DNA of 64,000 nt from Mytilus trossulus (taxonomy: Eukaryota > Mollusca > Bivalvia > Mytilida > Mytilidae): contig NC_086377.1 in the NCBI RefSeq assembly GCF_036588685.1, positions 74,840,283-74,904,282 of the forward strand, read 5' to 3'. A model generated the notes under the pieces. That model saw only the letters and a list, made by a program, of their open reading frames with translations. It searched no databases and was not told the origin of the DNA. Numbering within the stretch: position 1 is the first letter of the stretch; every line of letters starts with the position of its first letter. The translations under genes and the position numbers were made by a program. This document shows, in pieces, positions 23,501 through 38,500 of this stretch.

Positions 23501-26500
23501 GAATCAGCGATTCGTAAACAGCCCGTTAGATGTGTAAGACGTCTTGGCAAACTTGATCTAATCGTATCTTATAGATCCAATACATTGGTGAAGTATTTCC
23601 AATGTCCATAGTCTAAACTTAACTAGAATACCGTTTTTATACGAACACAAGTTAACATTACCTAAATATTTTCAAAGGCCCAAATTTAGTCGTCAAGTTT
23701 TTATAAACAGAGACTAAATTAAAATGTCTACTCCATTGTTACTTTGATATAAATACCTGAAATTTGTCCTTGTGTGTACCAATTGCAATAACTGGTGGAT
23801 CTAGAAGGTTGTGAGCTCCTTCGAGCAATACAGCTTCAGTTTTGTCATTTATGCTTCCATAACAATGTATTGTATCCATCCAAAAATTGAATGTGCCTGT
23901 TATGAAAGACAAATTAATATTTAAATATTTTGGTGGATGACTGCACTTGAAATGTGTCTGAAGAATATAATTACTTCATTCAATAAAAAAAATATAATGA
24001 TTTATCCTGCAGACCGTTACAATATTGCAAGTAAAAAATATAACTATCTAAATCAGTGTATAAAAAGAAGCGAAAGTTACACACGGGCGAATCAACATTC
24101 ATCAGTCAAAAAGAAAGCGATAACGATCGGGCAAATAAAAAAAACCCCAAAAATAGACAAACAAAAGAAAGCGATAACGAATGGGCAGATAAAAAACTTT
24201 AAAGAATAGACAACAAAAGAAAGCGATAACGATCGGGCAAAAAAAAAAAAAAACCCAAAGAATAGACAAACAAAAGTATGCACACCATTATATAGAACAC
24301 AATCGAGAGAACAAAATGAACCTTGTATAAATCAGGGTTGAATCGAGGTGCTCAAGAAGGGTACGCAGATCCTATATCACATTCTGCACCCGTCTTGTTG
24401 TTTGTGGTAAGTACAAATTTGGCAATGAGTCTCACTTGTACGTCATAGTCCACGTAAATTGTGGTAACTACAAATGGAACATGCCTATGGTAATCTGGTA
24501 ATAAAGCCAATTTAATGATGGAGTCCATGAATTTTCCAGGTACAGAAATCAAAATGCTATACATTAATAAAACACATTGCGAGGCACAGCTTGATACGAG
24601 CGGAGAGGTCGAACCCTAAACAGTTTGGGCGAAAATCTAAAGATACGGTTACATTTAGCATAATAAAGAACCCACCGTGTTCTAGCCTTTGAATTAAATC
24701 CCATTGAATAGAAATGAACAATTGATACATTTGTATTAGAACAGTTTTTTTTTTGTTCCGTTTTTCATAATAGTTCAGACCATTGCCCCAAAAATCAATC
24801 CCAACCTTCATGTTTGTATATGAAACCTTGTGGTAACATTTCATCAAGATCCAATCACTAATATGTAAGCTATTGTTTGGAAATCAAATGTCTTCGGACA
24901 ACGCAAGATATTTGCGGTCGTATAACAAAGGATGTTTGTATGAGATAAGAAGAAGACACCATTTGGGGTGATATCTTTTTAAGCAAGATATAAAATAGGT
25001 TAGATACAAGTATATTACACGATTTTACGTGTAAAAGAGAGGGGAAAGATATAAAAGGAACATTTATAATCATAAGACGAAAATAAACTGACAAAGACAT
25101 GACAAAGAACGCCAAAGACTAAAACGACAATCAAAAATATTCAAAACACAACGTAGAGAACTTAATACTGAGCAACAGAAAACCCAACCAAAAACCGGGG
25201 GTGATTTCATACACTCACGGAAGATTCTACTCTCCATGTGCACACGTCGTGTTGTTCGTGTATTTAAAAACCTGGTGATAAGTATAATTCGGTATGCAAA
25301 AAGTGGCAGGATTGTAGTTAAGACTTTTGGAACATATCCGCCATCATCTATAAAACAGATATTCAATGACGTTAAACCAACTATTGATGGCGTCTGTAAA
25401 TTTTTAGAAGGGATAATTTCAACTGCACCTCTTTGACTCTTGGTTTGATAGCTTTTGTGTGAGCAGCAACCTTCTTATAAGGACATCATGATAGGAAATA
25501 CAAGTCCTAGAATATTGTATCAATTTGGAGATATATACTTCATGGGAAGACACTGCTAGAATGTTGCTACATAGAAAATGAAAGAACAATTGGAAAGCTA
25601 AGTCATCTCTTTTGTCACAAACTTTTGTTTTCATCCGATCCTCATTGTCAATTTCTAAATGCAAGTGAAGATAGCAAATGGCTATATTAAATGAAACACG
25701 AAAATTAGTGTCGTTTAGAGCAAATAATAAAAATCATTTAACAAAAAAGCCACGTATTAAAATGTGCTGTCTTAAATGTTTAGTTTCATTGTTTTTATAT
25801 GAACTGAACATCAAGAATAATTCGTATCTAGGTTTAATATAATTATATCTTGACTTTACAAACCGTAGGATACTGTGTCATCTATGTCATGTAAATTTGC
25901 TACGACAAGAAAAATTGCTTCTGAATTCAAAAACGTTTGATGTGTGTTGTAATACTCAATGTCACCAGCAAAATCCCACACTGTTAAATTTGCATAGTCG
26001 TCTTCGTCTTGTAAGTCTACAGCAGATCCGATTATACTTAACAGCTCATCCTTTGCCAGTTTAGACAACGGCGATTCTGTAATCTCCGGATAAGCAAACT
26101 GATAATTCATTTTGGGTTGAGATTCTTCGTCATGTTCAATATTTTTTGTGAATTTGCCCTTATTATCATCCGTTGATATCTGATCTGATGAAGATATCTC
26201 CAATATGTCATGCTTTGGTTTTTCTTTATTTTGATGCAACTCTTTGACAATTGACTGCAATATTCTATTGTTGATACTTGCTTCTTTCACTAATCCTGTA
26301 TCTACAAAAAAAATATTAAAACGTGTTCATAGTATAGAAGAAATCTATGGAAGTTATGATTAAACTTCACCGATTTCAGATGGTATACAATAAAGAAACA
26401 ATAAAGAATCTAAACTAATAAACAATAATATGTTAAGGCAACAGGTCATTATCAAGAAAAAAGTAAATTAACAAAATTACCGAACTCTAAGGAAAATTCA

Positions 26501-29500
26501 AAACGGAAAGTCCATATTCAAATGCAAAATCAAAGCTCAAACACATTAAACGAATAAGGGTATCTGCATTTAAAAAATATAGATATCAATAAAATTTTAT
26601 TTTCATATAAAAACTTTACAGTCACAACTATCGCAGTAATTGAAATAATAAAATTACAGTAGAAATAAAGTATTTGCTAAAGGATTAAATTGCCAAAGGG
26701 TTTATACAACACTCAATTCAAACAACCATCTGATTAGACATCCATCTGATTACACATCCATCTGATTAGACATGCATCTGATTAGACATCTATCTGATTA
26801 GACATCCATCTGATTAGACATCCATCTGATTAGACATCTGATTAGACATCCATCTGATTAAACATCCATCTAATAAGACATCCATCTGATTACACATCCA
26901 TCTGATTAGACATCCATCTGATTAGACATTCATCTGATTAGACATCCATCTGATTAGACATCCATCTGATTAGACATCCATCTGATTAGACATCTGATTA
27001 GACATCCATCTGAATAGACATCCATCTGATTACACATCCATCTGATTAGACATGCATCTGATTAGACATCTATCTGATTAGACATCCATCTGATTAGACA
27101 TCCATCTGATTAGACATCTGATTAGACATCCATCTGATTAAACATCCATCTAATAAGACATCCATCTGATTACACATCCATCTGATTAGACATCCATCTG
27201 ATTAGACATTCATCTGATTAGACATCCATCTGATTAGACATCCATCTGATTAGACATCCATCTGATTAGACATCTGATTAGACATCCATCTGATTAGACA
27301 TCTGATTAGACATCCATCTGATTAGTCATCCATCTGATTAGACATCCATCTGATTAGACATCCATCTGAATAGACATCCATCTGATTAAACATCTGATTA
27401 GACATCCATCTGATTAGACATCTGATTAGACATCCATCTGATTAGACATCCATCTGATTAGACATCCATCTGATTAGACATTCATCTGATTAGACATCCA
27501 TCTGATTAGACATCCATCTGATTAGACATCCATCTGATTAGACATCTGATTAGACATCCATCTGAATAGACATCCATCTGATTAAACATCTGATTAGACA
27601 TCCATCTAATAAGACATCCATCTGATTACACATCCATCTGATAAGACATCCATCTGATTAGACATCCATCTGATTAGACATCCATCTGAATAGACATCCA
27701 TCTGATTAAACATCTGATTAGACATCCATCTGATTAGACATCTGATTAGACATCCATCTGATTAGACATCCATCTGATTAGACATCCATCTGATTAGACA
27801 TTCATCTGATTAGACATCCATCTGATTAAACATCCATCTAATAAGACATCCATCTGATTACACATCCATCTGATAAGACATCCATCTGATTAGACATCCA
27901 TCTGATTACACATCCATCTGATTAGACATCCAACTGATTAGACATCCATCTGATAAGACATCCATCTGATTAGACATCCATCTGATTAGACATCCATCTG
28001 ATTAGACATCCATCTGATTAGACATCTGATTAGACATCCATCTGAATAGACATCCATCTGATTAAACATCTGATTAGACATCCATCTGATTAGACATCTG
28101 ATTAGACATCCATCTGATTAGTCATCCATCTGATTAGACATCCATCTGATTAGACATCCATCTGAATAGACATCCATCTGATTAAACATCTGATTAGACA
28201 TCCATCTGATTAGACATCTGATTAGACATCCATCTGATTAGACATCCATCTGATTAGACATTCATCTGATTAGACATCCATCTGATTAAACATCCATCTA
28301 ATAAGACATCCATCTGATTACACATCCATCTGATAAGACATCCATCTGATTAGACATCCATCTGATTAGACATCCATCTGAATAGACATCCATCTGATTA
28401 AACATCTGATTAGACATCTGATTAGACATCCATCTGATTAGACATCCATCGGATTAGACATCCATCGGATTACACATCCATCTGATTAGACATCCATCGG
28501 ATTAGACATCCATCTGATTAGACATCCATCTGATTAAACATCCATCTGATTAGACATCCATCGGACATTTAATAAGATGTTGAAGATCATATAAACATGA
28601 AATGCAGGCACTAAAAATCTATTGAAAAAAATCCTTATTACACAGCTTTTTAAGTCTCAAGTATAAAAGAGTACTCTAGAAAACAGTATAATTATAAAAG
28701 AAAACAAACATTTTTACATATAATAAAACGGATGTGAGGATAAGTTTACATAAGCATAGTCATTTTTGCAAATAAAAATATTTTGCGATAATGTAGTAGA
28801 GATCTTTAGTCTGTATTTTCCAACATGCCAATCTTTAATTCCATTAATTAAATATTGAATATTCATATTAGGTCTGAAACATACGGTTCATACTAGGGTC
28901 TAGCAAATAGTTATCAAAAGTACCAGGATTATAATTTTATACGCCAGACGCGCGTTTCGTCTACATAAGACTCATCAGTGACGCTCAGATCAAAATAGTT
29001 AAAAAGCCAAACAAATACAAAGTTGAAGAGCATTGAGGACCCACAATTCCCAAAAGTTGTACCAACTACGGCTAAGGTAATCTACTCCTGAGGTAAGAAA
29101 ATCCTTAGTTTTTCAAAAAATTCAAAAGTTTTGTAAACAGAAAATTTATAAAAATGACCATATAATTGATATTCATGTCAACACCGAAGTGCTGACTACT
29201 GGGCTGGTGATACCCTCGGGGACGAAACGTCCACCAGCAGTGGCATCGACCCAGTGGTGTAAATAGTTATCAAAAGTACCAGGATTATAATTTTATACGC
29301 CAGACGCGCGTTTCGTTTACATAAGACTCATCAGTGACGCTCAGATCAAAAAGCCAAACAAATACAAAGTTGAAGAGCATCAAGGACCCAAAATTCCCAA
29401 AAGTTGTGCCAAATACGGCTAAGGTAATCTACTCCTGGGGTAAGAAAATCCTTAGTTTTTCAAAAAATTCAAAAGTTTTGTAAACAGAAAATTTTTAAAA

Positions 29501-32500
29501 ATGACCATATAATTGATATTCATGTCAACACTGAAGTGCTGACTACTGGGCTGGTGAAACCCTCGAGGACGAAACGTCCACCAGCAGTGGCATCGACCCA
29601 GTGGTGTAAATAGTTATCAAAAGTACCAGGATTATAATTTTATACGCCAGATGCGCGTTTCGTCTACATAAGATTCAGCAGTGACGCTCAGATCAAAATA
29701 GTTAAAAAGCCAAACAAATACAAAGTTGAAGAGCATTAAGGACCCAAAATTCCCAAAAGTTGTGCCAAATACGAAAATGTGTTTCCAAGAATTGAAAAAA
29801 AAAATAAAAAAAAGTAAATACATAAAAACAGCATACACAGAACTTGAAAAAACCTTGAAAATTATGTTTACTATGTTTTAGTTTTTCTATGATAACTTTG
29901 CAATGAATAAAACATGTAAAACGAGAGTGAGAAAAAAATCGCATATTTACCTAACACTTTATTCCATTCACAGTTACTTAGATTTATTCGACATCTCCGC
30001 CGATGAATTTCTATACCATTTGTGCTTTTTACGCTTTGTAACTCCTCCCCAAACAATCTTCGTACTAAGGAAGTCTTTCCAACAGATTTCTTTCCAACAA
30101 TTATTAAATTTATATCCCGTCTTCGTTCTGAACCTGATTCAAGGGCGTTCAGATAAATGTCAATCGACTCATGATCCATATTTTTTATTTGTTCTGGTAT
30201 TTTGCTGTCTGAAATGTAAATAAATAAATGTTGATTCTAAAACGTCATTAGGAAGAGGTAATACTCGTCTACTGATTTATACATATTAGGTCTGAGACAT
30301 ACGGCTCATACTAGGGCCTTCTCAATCGATTTACTTGACCATACGCTTATATACTCATACGGTCCAACCATACGCGTATGGTCGGACCGTACGAGTATAT
30401 GTATACGGTCCAGACCGTACGCGTGCGGTCCAAATACTCATATGGTCTGGAACAGTTATAAACCTTGTTTTTTTTATATTTCATAGATTTCTATTCACTA
30501 ATACTGAAGTTATTGTCAGGAAACCAAACGTTTCGGACGACAAGAACGTGATACCAATATACGACCACAATTCATGATTGTGCTAGCTTTTTATTGTTTT
30601 ATATATTTTATGGAAAATACTGTTAGATGAGGCCTGCGAAAATAAATTTATAAGGAGATTATGTGTGATTGCCAATGAGAGTAGAGACATCTTACAAATA
30701 GCATGAATAGAGTCATGGGGGATTGAATTCATACGCATTTTACTAAAGTGTCACAAAATAATTGCAGGAAAAAAACAACAACAAAAAATCAAAATAATTG
30801 TGTATTAAGTAGAATTAGTTAAAAGGGCAGTAATCCAGTTTCAGATTTTTTGTGTTGGTTATATTGTATACAGCTGAATGTACTATTTACAAATACTTCT
30901 TATATGTCAAAAGAAAACAAAATAGCTGTACCTAATATTGTGATTTATATTGAAATTGATAAAGACAGCAAAATCAATAATGAGCTATTCCAATAACAAT
31001 CTCTCTTGGGGGAAAAGGGTGTGCTTCTTAAATTAAGACCTCCATTGTGCCCCATAGACACATCAAACACTCGCCAAAATATAAGACTGAACCCCTGTGG
31101 GGATCACAAGTCAAATGATAAAAGTTGTAAATATTCTACACAATAAGACCAAACAATGATAGTAGGAGTTAGTTTTTAAATATAATTGAAAAACTAAACT
31201 GATACAAATCAATAAATCTTTTAAATGTGCATGAATAAATTACAAAATGTGATAGTTGTAATAAATTGTTATGCCAGCCTACAATAGTAGAGGGGCTTCA
31301 TGTTTAATGATCCATGCTTTTGTTTGTTTATCTTTTCATCTGTTCTGCTTCAGGTTCAAGTTTTGGTTAAAGTTTTAGGTCAGGATAATTGTTAATGAAG
31401 ATAATGACCAATCAACTTATTCAAAGAGCTGAAAGCTCTGAGGAAAAATGATGCCACTGCCTCTAATATTAGGATATTTTTTTATGGAAGTCTTGATTTT
31501 CACATACCGTAATAAGTTTAACATTGCACCATATCTCGTAAGCATATAATTGATATTCGTATATGTGTGTGTGAAATGAAGTTGACAACTGACGTTTTTT
31601 TTTAATACAAATGAACAGGTTAAGAGTCAAGACTACCCGAATGATCTACAGTATCCAATGACACCTGGCTGGGTTTTTTTGTACAAATAAATAGGTCAAG
31701 ACTAACTGAATGATCTACAGTAACCAATGACTACTGGCTGTTTTTTGTACAAATAAATATGTCAATAATACTGGATTGATCTACAATATCCAATGATAAC
31801 TAGATGTTCTTTTGTACTAATAAATAGGTCAAGACTATTTAAATGATCTACACTATCCAATGACTACTGGCTGTTCTTTTGTACATACTCAATAAAGACT
31901 ACCTGAATTATCTAAAGTATTCTAAGTTTTGTGTATTTTTTTTCTTGCGATTACATTTTTCTAAATCAAGAATACAGACTACTAGTATCTTTCAAACCAA
32001 ATGATTATGAAGAGCCTGTTGTAACAATAAGGCTTTTATACCCCACTAGTCCTATAACATATGACTTCGCATTCTTAATCAATTTTAAACGTTTTTTGAA
32101 TGCGAAGTGTGACACATTGATAGTAATTTTTTTTATCAGAACAGTAAATAGAAATAGTTTTTGAAATAATGCTCCCGAGGTCATATGTTATAGGACTAAC
32201 TAGATACCATTGAGATGGGAGCCATCTCTGTGGGCCCCGCTGTCAATAACGTGGGGTAAATAAGTTGAATGGATACTCTTATATGAAGCATTATTTGAAG
32301 TTATTACATAGTCTCATGTGTGGTTTTATTCTTAGATTTTAAGTTAAAACTGATAAATATTCTCAAATTACTTTCATAGTATAATAGTGATATGACTGCA
32401 TGCTGTGAACTCATTGTTGACTACTCTAAGGTGACTTCTGGATATATGGATTGATGTTTGAACAATATGTTTAAAGGTGCTGCACAATTGATATTTGTCA

Positions 32501-35500
32501 CATATTTTTAGAATTATGCCTTCAATATATTATGACCCTCCAAAAAAGAATGCTAATTAAATGTTAAAAAAATTTGATGAGGGGCTGCAACTTTTTGAAA
32601 AATATATGATTTTAATTTAAGAAAAATATAACACAAAGAAGCAAATTATTTCTATCAGGAAAATTTTGTAATAAAATTTATACAAAATTGTTTACAATTG
32701 TAAATCAGCAAAAATTTGGAAATGATCACTGTAAGGAGATCCTGCAAGCATCTGTTGAGAAACAATGACACCAGAATTGATTCACAAATGGTCAATATTC
32801 AAACCGACAGACAGACGGTCAAGTATAAAGTATGAAATATTAGCGGTTCTCGAGCGGTAGAGCGGACACAATTTGTTAAGAACAATGAACGGATGGACAG
32901 ACCAACGGACTGACCTTTGACCTAGGATAAAATTGATGTGTCAAAGAGGATGCATACATTATGACACATTCTCTGGTGTTGGTTAATATATATGTTAAGT
33001 TGAAAATAAAGTACGAAATAATAACAACTGTCCTCTCAAAATATAGTGTGGATCAAATTTGTTAGCGATGGACAGACCAACAGACAGACAGACCTTTGAC
33101 CTAGGAAGTTGTACATACATCATGACACACCCTCTGGTGTTGGTAAAAATGGAAGTCAAGTATAATATTTGAAATCATAACGGTTCTCAAGATATAGAGC
33201 AGACACGATCTTCACCACAGGACACGAGGTTGTCAACTGAAACCAAAGTTTTTGACCTTTACCTTTGACCTAAGAAGTTGTACATACATCATGACACACC
33301 CTCTGGTGTTGGTTAATAAACATGTTAAGTATTAAGTATAAAATCATAACGGTTATCTAGATATGGAGCGGACACGATCTTCACCACAGGACACGGGGTT
33401 GTCAACTGAAACCAAAGTTTTTGACCATGACCTTTGACCTAGGAAGTTGGTTCTCTAGATATGGAGCGGACACAAAGTTAAAGTGTTACGGACGGACGGA
33501 CGGACAGACTGATCACTATGGGGCGACCCGCCTAAAAGGCGGGGCCCTAATTTTACCCACATAACATTAAATAAGTTACTAGTGACATAGTTATTTATGT
33601 TACTTGAAGCAATTCTATTTCTGTAGATTTACACAATAGCATAATATTGTTATACTTGTTTTATTTCACCTTGAAGATTAGACAAATAGGGATACTCCAT
33701 TGATTTTTTTATTTCATGTCAGTCAGGTCCCTTTATATGAAACTTGAAACCACTTCTCTGCCATATTGATATTTTATAACTCTGCCCATGACCCATATAA
33801 TTTGATATTCATTCTTTAACCATTTATCATAGTAAGCTAGTTTTGTTTTTATTTTACACTTAACCACAATCTTTCATGTAAAATGTCTATCTCCATTTAA
33901 GTGTATGCCATTGAACCATCATGGTATTAAACACAATTCCAAGTAATTATGCTGTTATAGCGGGTCACCATATATTCAACTTGGGTGGTATTCCAGTTAT
34001 TGAAATTTGTGTCAGATTGGATAATGAACTAGACCTTTAGGAAATGATCTCATAATATAATATGGAGCCATAGTATGAGACCCTAATTACCCGGTAACCA
34101 AAAAAAACAACATGTCAAACGGCAAAATTTATCACTAGAGATTACAAGTTAAGAGTGGATGGAAAAGTCTCCAAAATGCTTGCCAAACTGGAACTACAAC
34201 AAGTTCTCCAGACAAGGACGAACAAGGCGTTGAAGCCAAAGTTAGTATTTATGTAAAAAGAAGTTGAGGGGCTGATTTACGCTATTCAACCAGACGAATT
34301 TCTGAAAAAAGCATGTCTGAAGAGAACTATAACTGCCGAGAAATTCAAAGAATACCATGCAACAATTATTGTGGAAGCAAGTAAAGAATAACTGTAACTG
34401 TGAGTGTATTGACATTCCACCAAGTAAAACAATACAGTAAAACAGTACAATATTCAAACTCGTCCTTTGTAAGACAGTGATCGCGCCGATATGTTAATGT
34501 GTTGATGTGTTGATATGTCATGTGCATATTTATGATTCTGTTAAAATGTTCATCTCTCAGTGTGTCAATATGCCAATGTGTCGCTGTGTGAGTCTGTTAA
34601 TTTGTCGATATGTCAACTTGTTGATGTTAGAGGCTGTTAATGTGTTGATTTGTCAGCGTGTCAATATGTTAATGTATGAGTTGGTTAATATGTTTGTGGT
34701 TCTATCTGTCAAGAGTGTCTCTATGTCTATGTGTTGATGTATGATCCTGTTTATGTGTTGATCGGTCAGTGTGATGAGGTAAAGTCTGTTGATGTATGAT
34801 CCTGTTTATGTGTTGATCGGTCAGTGTGATGAGGTAAAGTCTGTTGATGTGTTGATTTGTCAGTTTGTCAGTATGTCCATGTGTTGATATATGAGTCTGT
34901 TAATGTCCTGAAATGTCAGTGAGTGAATATGTCTATATATTGATGTATGAACCTGTTTATGTGTTGATCTGTCAGTGTGATGATGTAGAAGTATGTTAAT
35001 GTGTTGATTTGTCAGTTAGTTGGTATGTCCGTGTGTTGATATATGAATTTGTTATGTGCTTACATGTCAGTGTGTCAATATGTATATGTGTTGATGTATG
35101 AGCCTGTTTATGTATTGATAGGACAGTGTCAGTTTGTCGGTATGTCCGTGTGTTGATATATGAATCTGTTAATGTCCTGAAAGGTCAGTGTGTCAATATG
35201 TCTATATATTGATGTATGAGCCTGTTTATGTCCTGAAAGGTCAGTGTGTCAATATGTATATGTGATGATGTAGAAGATTGTTAATGTGTTGAAAAAATGT
35301 ATCTGTTAATATGTTTATTTGTCAGTGTATTGATATGTCTACATGTTAATGTGTTGACAGGGTTAAGACATGTTGTTATAGCTCACTAGCTCAGGGCTCA
35401 TTGGTAGCAGGATTTTACTAGCCCAATTGGAAGAGCTACTAGCCCAACAAAACTGACCTGCTAGCCCTAGTATGCCATACAAATTCAGAGTTTGCTGCAA

Positions 35501-38500
35501 TAACAGTGAATTCTATAAACTTATTCATCCATTGTACAGTAGATTTTTGCGAATTGGATACCCAAAACTTAATGATGTTAGCGAAAAATATCCGATTAGC
35601 AGATATATTCAATAAATTGATAATTGAATATTCACTGAATATTCTGTAATAATGAGTTGACCAAATCCAGAGATGATACAAGTCTTGACCGCTATGCATG
35701 GGTATATAAAAGGATTGGAGGGGTTTCGTTTGTGTAAAAGAATTATTAGCTGGTAAGCTTATTATGTTATGCTCATTGTTTTCAGTTTTAAAATTCTATT
35801 TATTAAAATAAATTAAATAACCTCAAATATTTATGTGAATAAATATCACCATCCATAGTTTGGGTATTTTATAAATGTTTTATAAACGAAGTACAGTAAT
35901 GTCCATATTTACATTTATCACAGGTAAGCTAATTGTGGGCTATTAATAGATTATAACCTGAGCAGAGTCTTTAAACTGAAATTGTATTTGTTATAATTTG
36001 ATTTCTTTAAACATCGAATTCATCTGAATATTAATGAAGATTATCATGATTGATGAAATATTATTGCATCAAGTTTAAATTTTCGGACTGTTAATGTTTG
36101 GGTCATGGAGGCTTCTTCACAGTGTGTAAACAAAAAAACAAAATGGCGTCCATAATATGTGCACTTGTTGTAAAAGTTATATCAGGTTTCTGCTGTCAAA
36201 AGGGATTCACATTTATATTGCAATAAGTTATTTAGAAGGAGGTTCAATCAGGTTGCGTAAGCAATGTTCAACACCCCCTGTACTGACACATCAATATTGA
36301 AAGTACAGGATCCACCCAGAGTTATTTGTTCTATTTCAGAACTTGTACGTTATAAGTTCAAAGTCTGGTGTCAATACCCAATGTGTTGATGTATGAGCCT
36401 GTCAATGTGTTGGTCTATTAGCGTGATGATGTATGTGTGCTAAAGTGTTGATCTGTCAATGTTTCAATATTCAATGTGTTGATGTACGAGTCTGTTAATG
36501 TATTCATCTGTCAGTGTGTATATATGTCAATGTATTGATGTTTGAATCTGGTTATATGTTGATATGTTAGTGTGTCAATATGTCAATGTGTTGATGTATG
36601 AGCCTGTCAATGTGTTGATCTATCAGCATGATCAGTGTGATGATATATGTGTGTTAAAGTGTTGATCTGTCAGTGTGTATATATGTCAATGTGTTTGGTC
36701 ATGTGTTGATCTATCATCATGATGATGTATATGTGTTAAAAAGTTGATCTGTCAGTGTTTCAATATTTCAGTGTGTTGATATAAGAGTCTGTTAATATGT
36801 TGATCTGTAAATGTATCGATATGGCAATGTGTTGATATACGAATCTGTTAAGGTGTTAAATCTGTCAGTGTGTCGATATGTCTATGTGTCGATGTATGCG
36901 TCTGTTTATTTGTTGATGTGTCAGTGTGTCAATGTGTTGATGTACGAGTCTGGTAATATGTTGATCTGTCAGTGTATGGATATTTCAATGTGTTGATATA
37001 TAAATGTGTTAATGTGTTAAATCTGTCAGTGTGTCAATATGTCCAATGTTGACGTAGTAGTCTGTTAATGTGTTGTTCTGTCAGTTTGTCAATATGTCTG
37101 TGTGTCGATGTGTGAGTCTTTTAATGTGTTGATCTGTCAATGTGTTGATACGTCAAATGTTGATGTATGAGACCGTTGATGTGTTGATCGGTCAGTGTTT
37201 CAATATGTCGACATATGAGTCTATTATTTTATCTAATCTGTCAGTGTGTCGATATGGCAATGTGTTGATGTATGAATCTGTTTATGTGTTGATTTGTCAG
37301 TGTATCAATATGCCAATGTGTCAATGGATGACTCTGTTATTGTGTTGATCTGTCTATGTATAGATATGTCAATGTGTCAATATGTCAATGTGTAGATCTC
37401 TCAAGGCGTTGATGAGTAAAAAGCTTTAGAACTGTCAATGTATTAATATGTCCATTTGTTAATTTGTCAACTGGTCAATGTGTCCATATGTATATGTGTC
37501 AATGTTTGAATTTGATACTCTTTTGATACCTCAATTTTGAGATGATGATCTGTCAATGTTTTAATATGTCAATTGATTAATATTTCGATTGTTTATAGGT
37601 CAAACGGTCAATGTGTCTATCAGTCTATCTGTCAATGTATTAATATGCCAAAAAAAAACTTATTCTGTATAATCCAGTTGAGCCGATGGCTGGTTTTCAG
37701 CAATTCAACATCCCCTTATTCAACATAAAAAGACAAACACAAGTCCATTAAAAACACTAAACATAAAATTGTAGATAGAGCACAAATCTCACCTAACGTC
37801 CATGAGAACAATTATTGATCCACTAGTGGCGTCCATCAGTTTGTACTTGCAAAGAAACCCTTCAATACGTAATTGCGGGATGTCCTGTCCATTTATTTAA
37901 TTTATTTTATTATTCCACACTTTGTGAATACTGATATTTTGTTTTAGTGAGATGTCCATTTTCTCTGAACTTGTATACATTAAAGTTTAGGGGCCAGCTG
38001 AGGCAACCTCTAGATGTGGAATTTTCTCGCTTTGTTAGAGACCAATGGGTGGCCTTGGACTGTTTATATTTAATTGCTTGAGTTATATATATTAACTAAG
38101 TTTCAAGTTGATGTGATCACAAACTACATGTTTATTTCAAAATGTTAACTTGATACTGGGACAGACGCACAAACAAGAAAAACATCATGACCCTCTTTTA
38201 TTGTAGGCAGAACATAAAACATCCATTTATTTGTCTTAGGCAGATCATCTATGCCCCACTGTGACAATACTCTCAGGAAAGTATGGATGTACTTGGGACA
38301 ACAAATATTCGACTCTCCTTTAGACAAGGAAATAAAAGCATATTGTCCAATCTTATTGCATTTATCAAAATAATATGACTTACACCTTATTTACGATCAG
38401 TGCATGATAATATAAACAATCATATGTTCATCAATAAACACCAATGCTTGATAGACATTATTCTATAGTTATATATATTTCATTAAGGGACGACATCAAA

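Noticed and set aside
26735..28566. Possible CRISPR array
   Set aside because: Units are contiguous 12-16-bp repeats with no unique spacers, in eukaryotic intron sequence.
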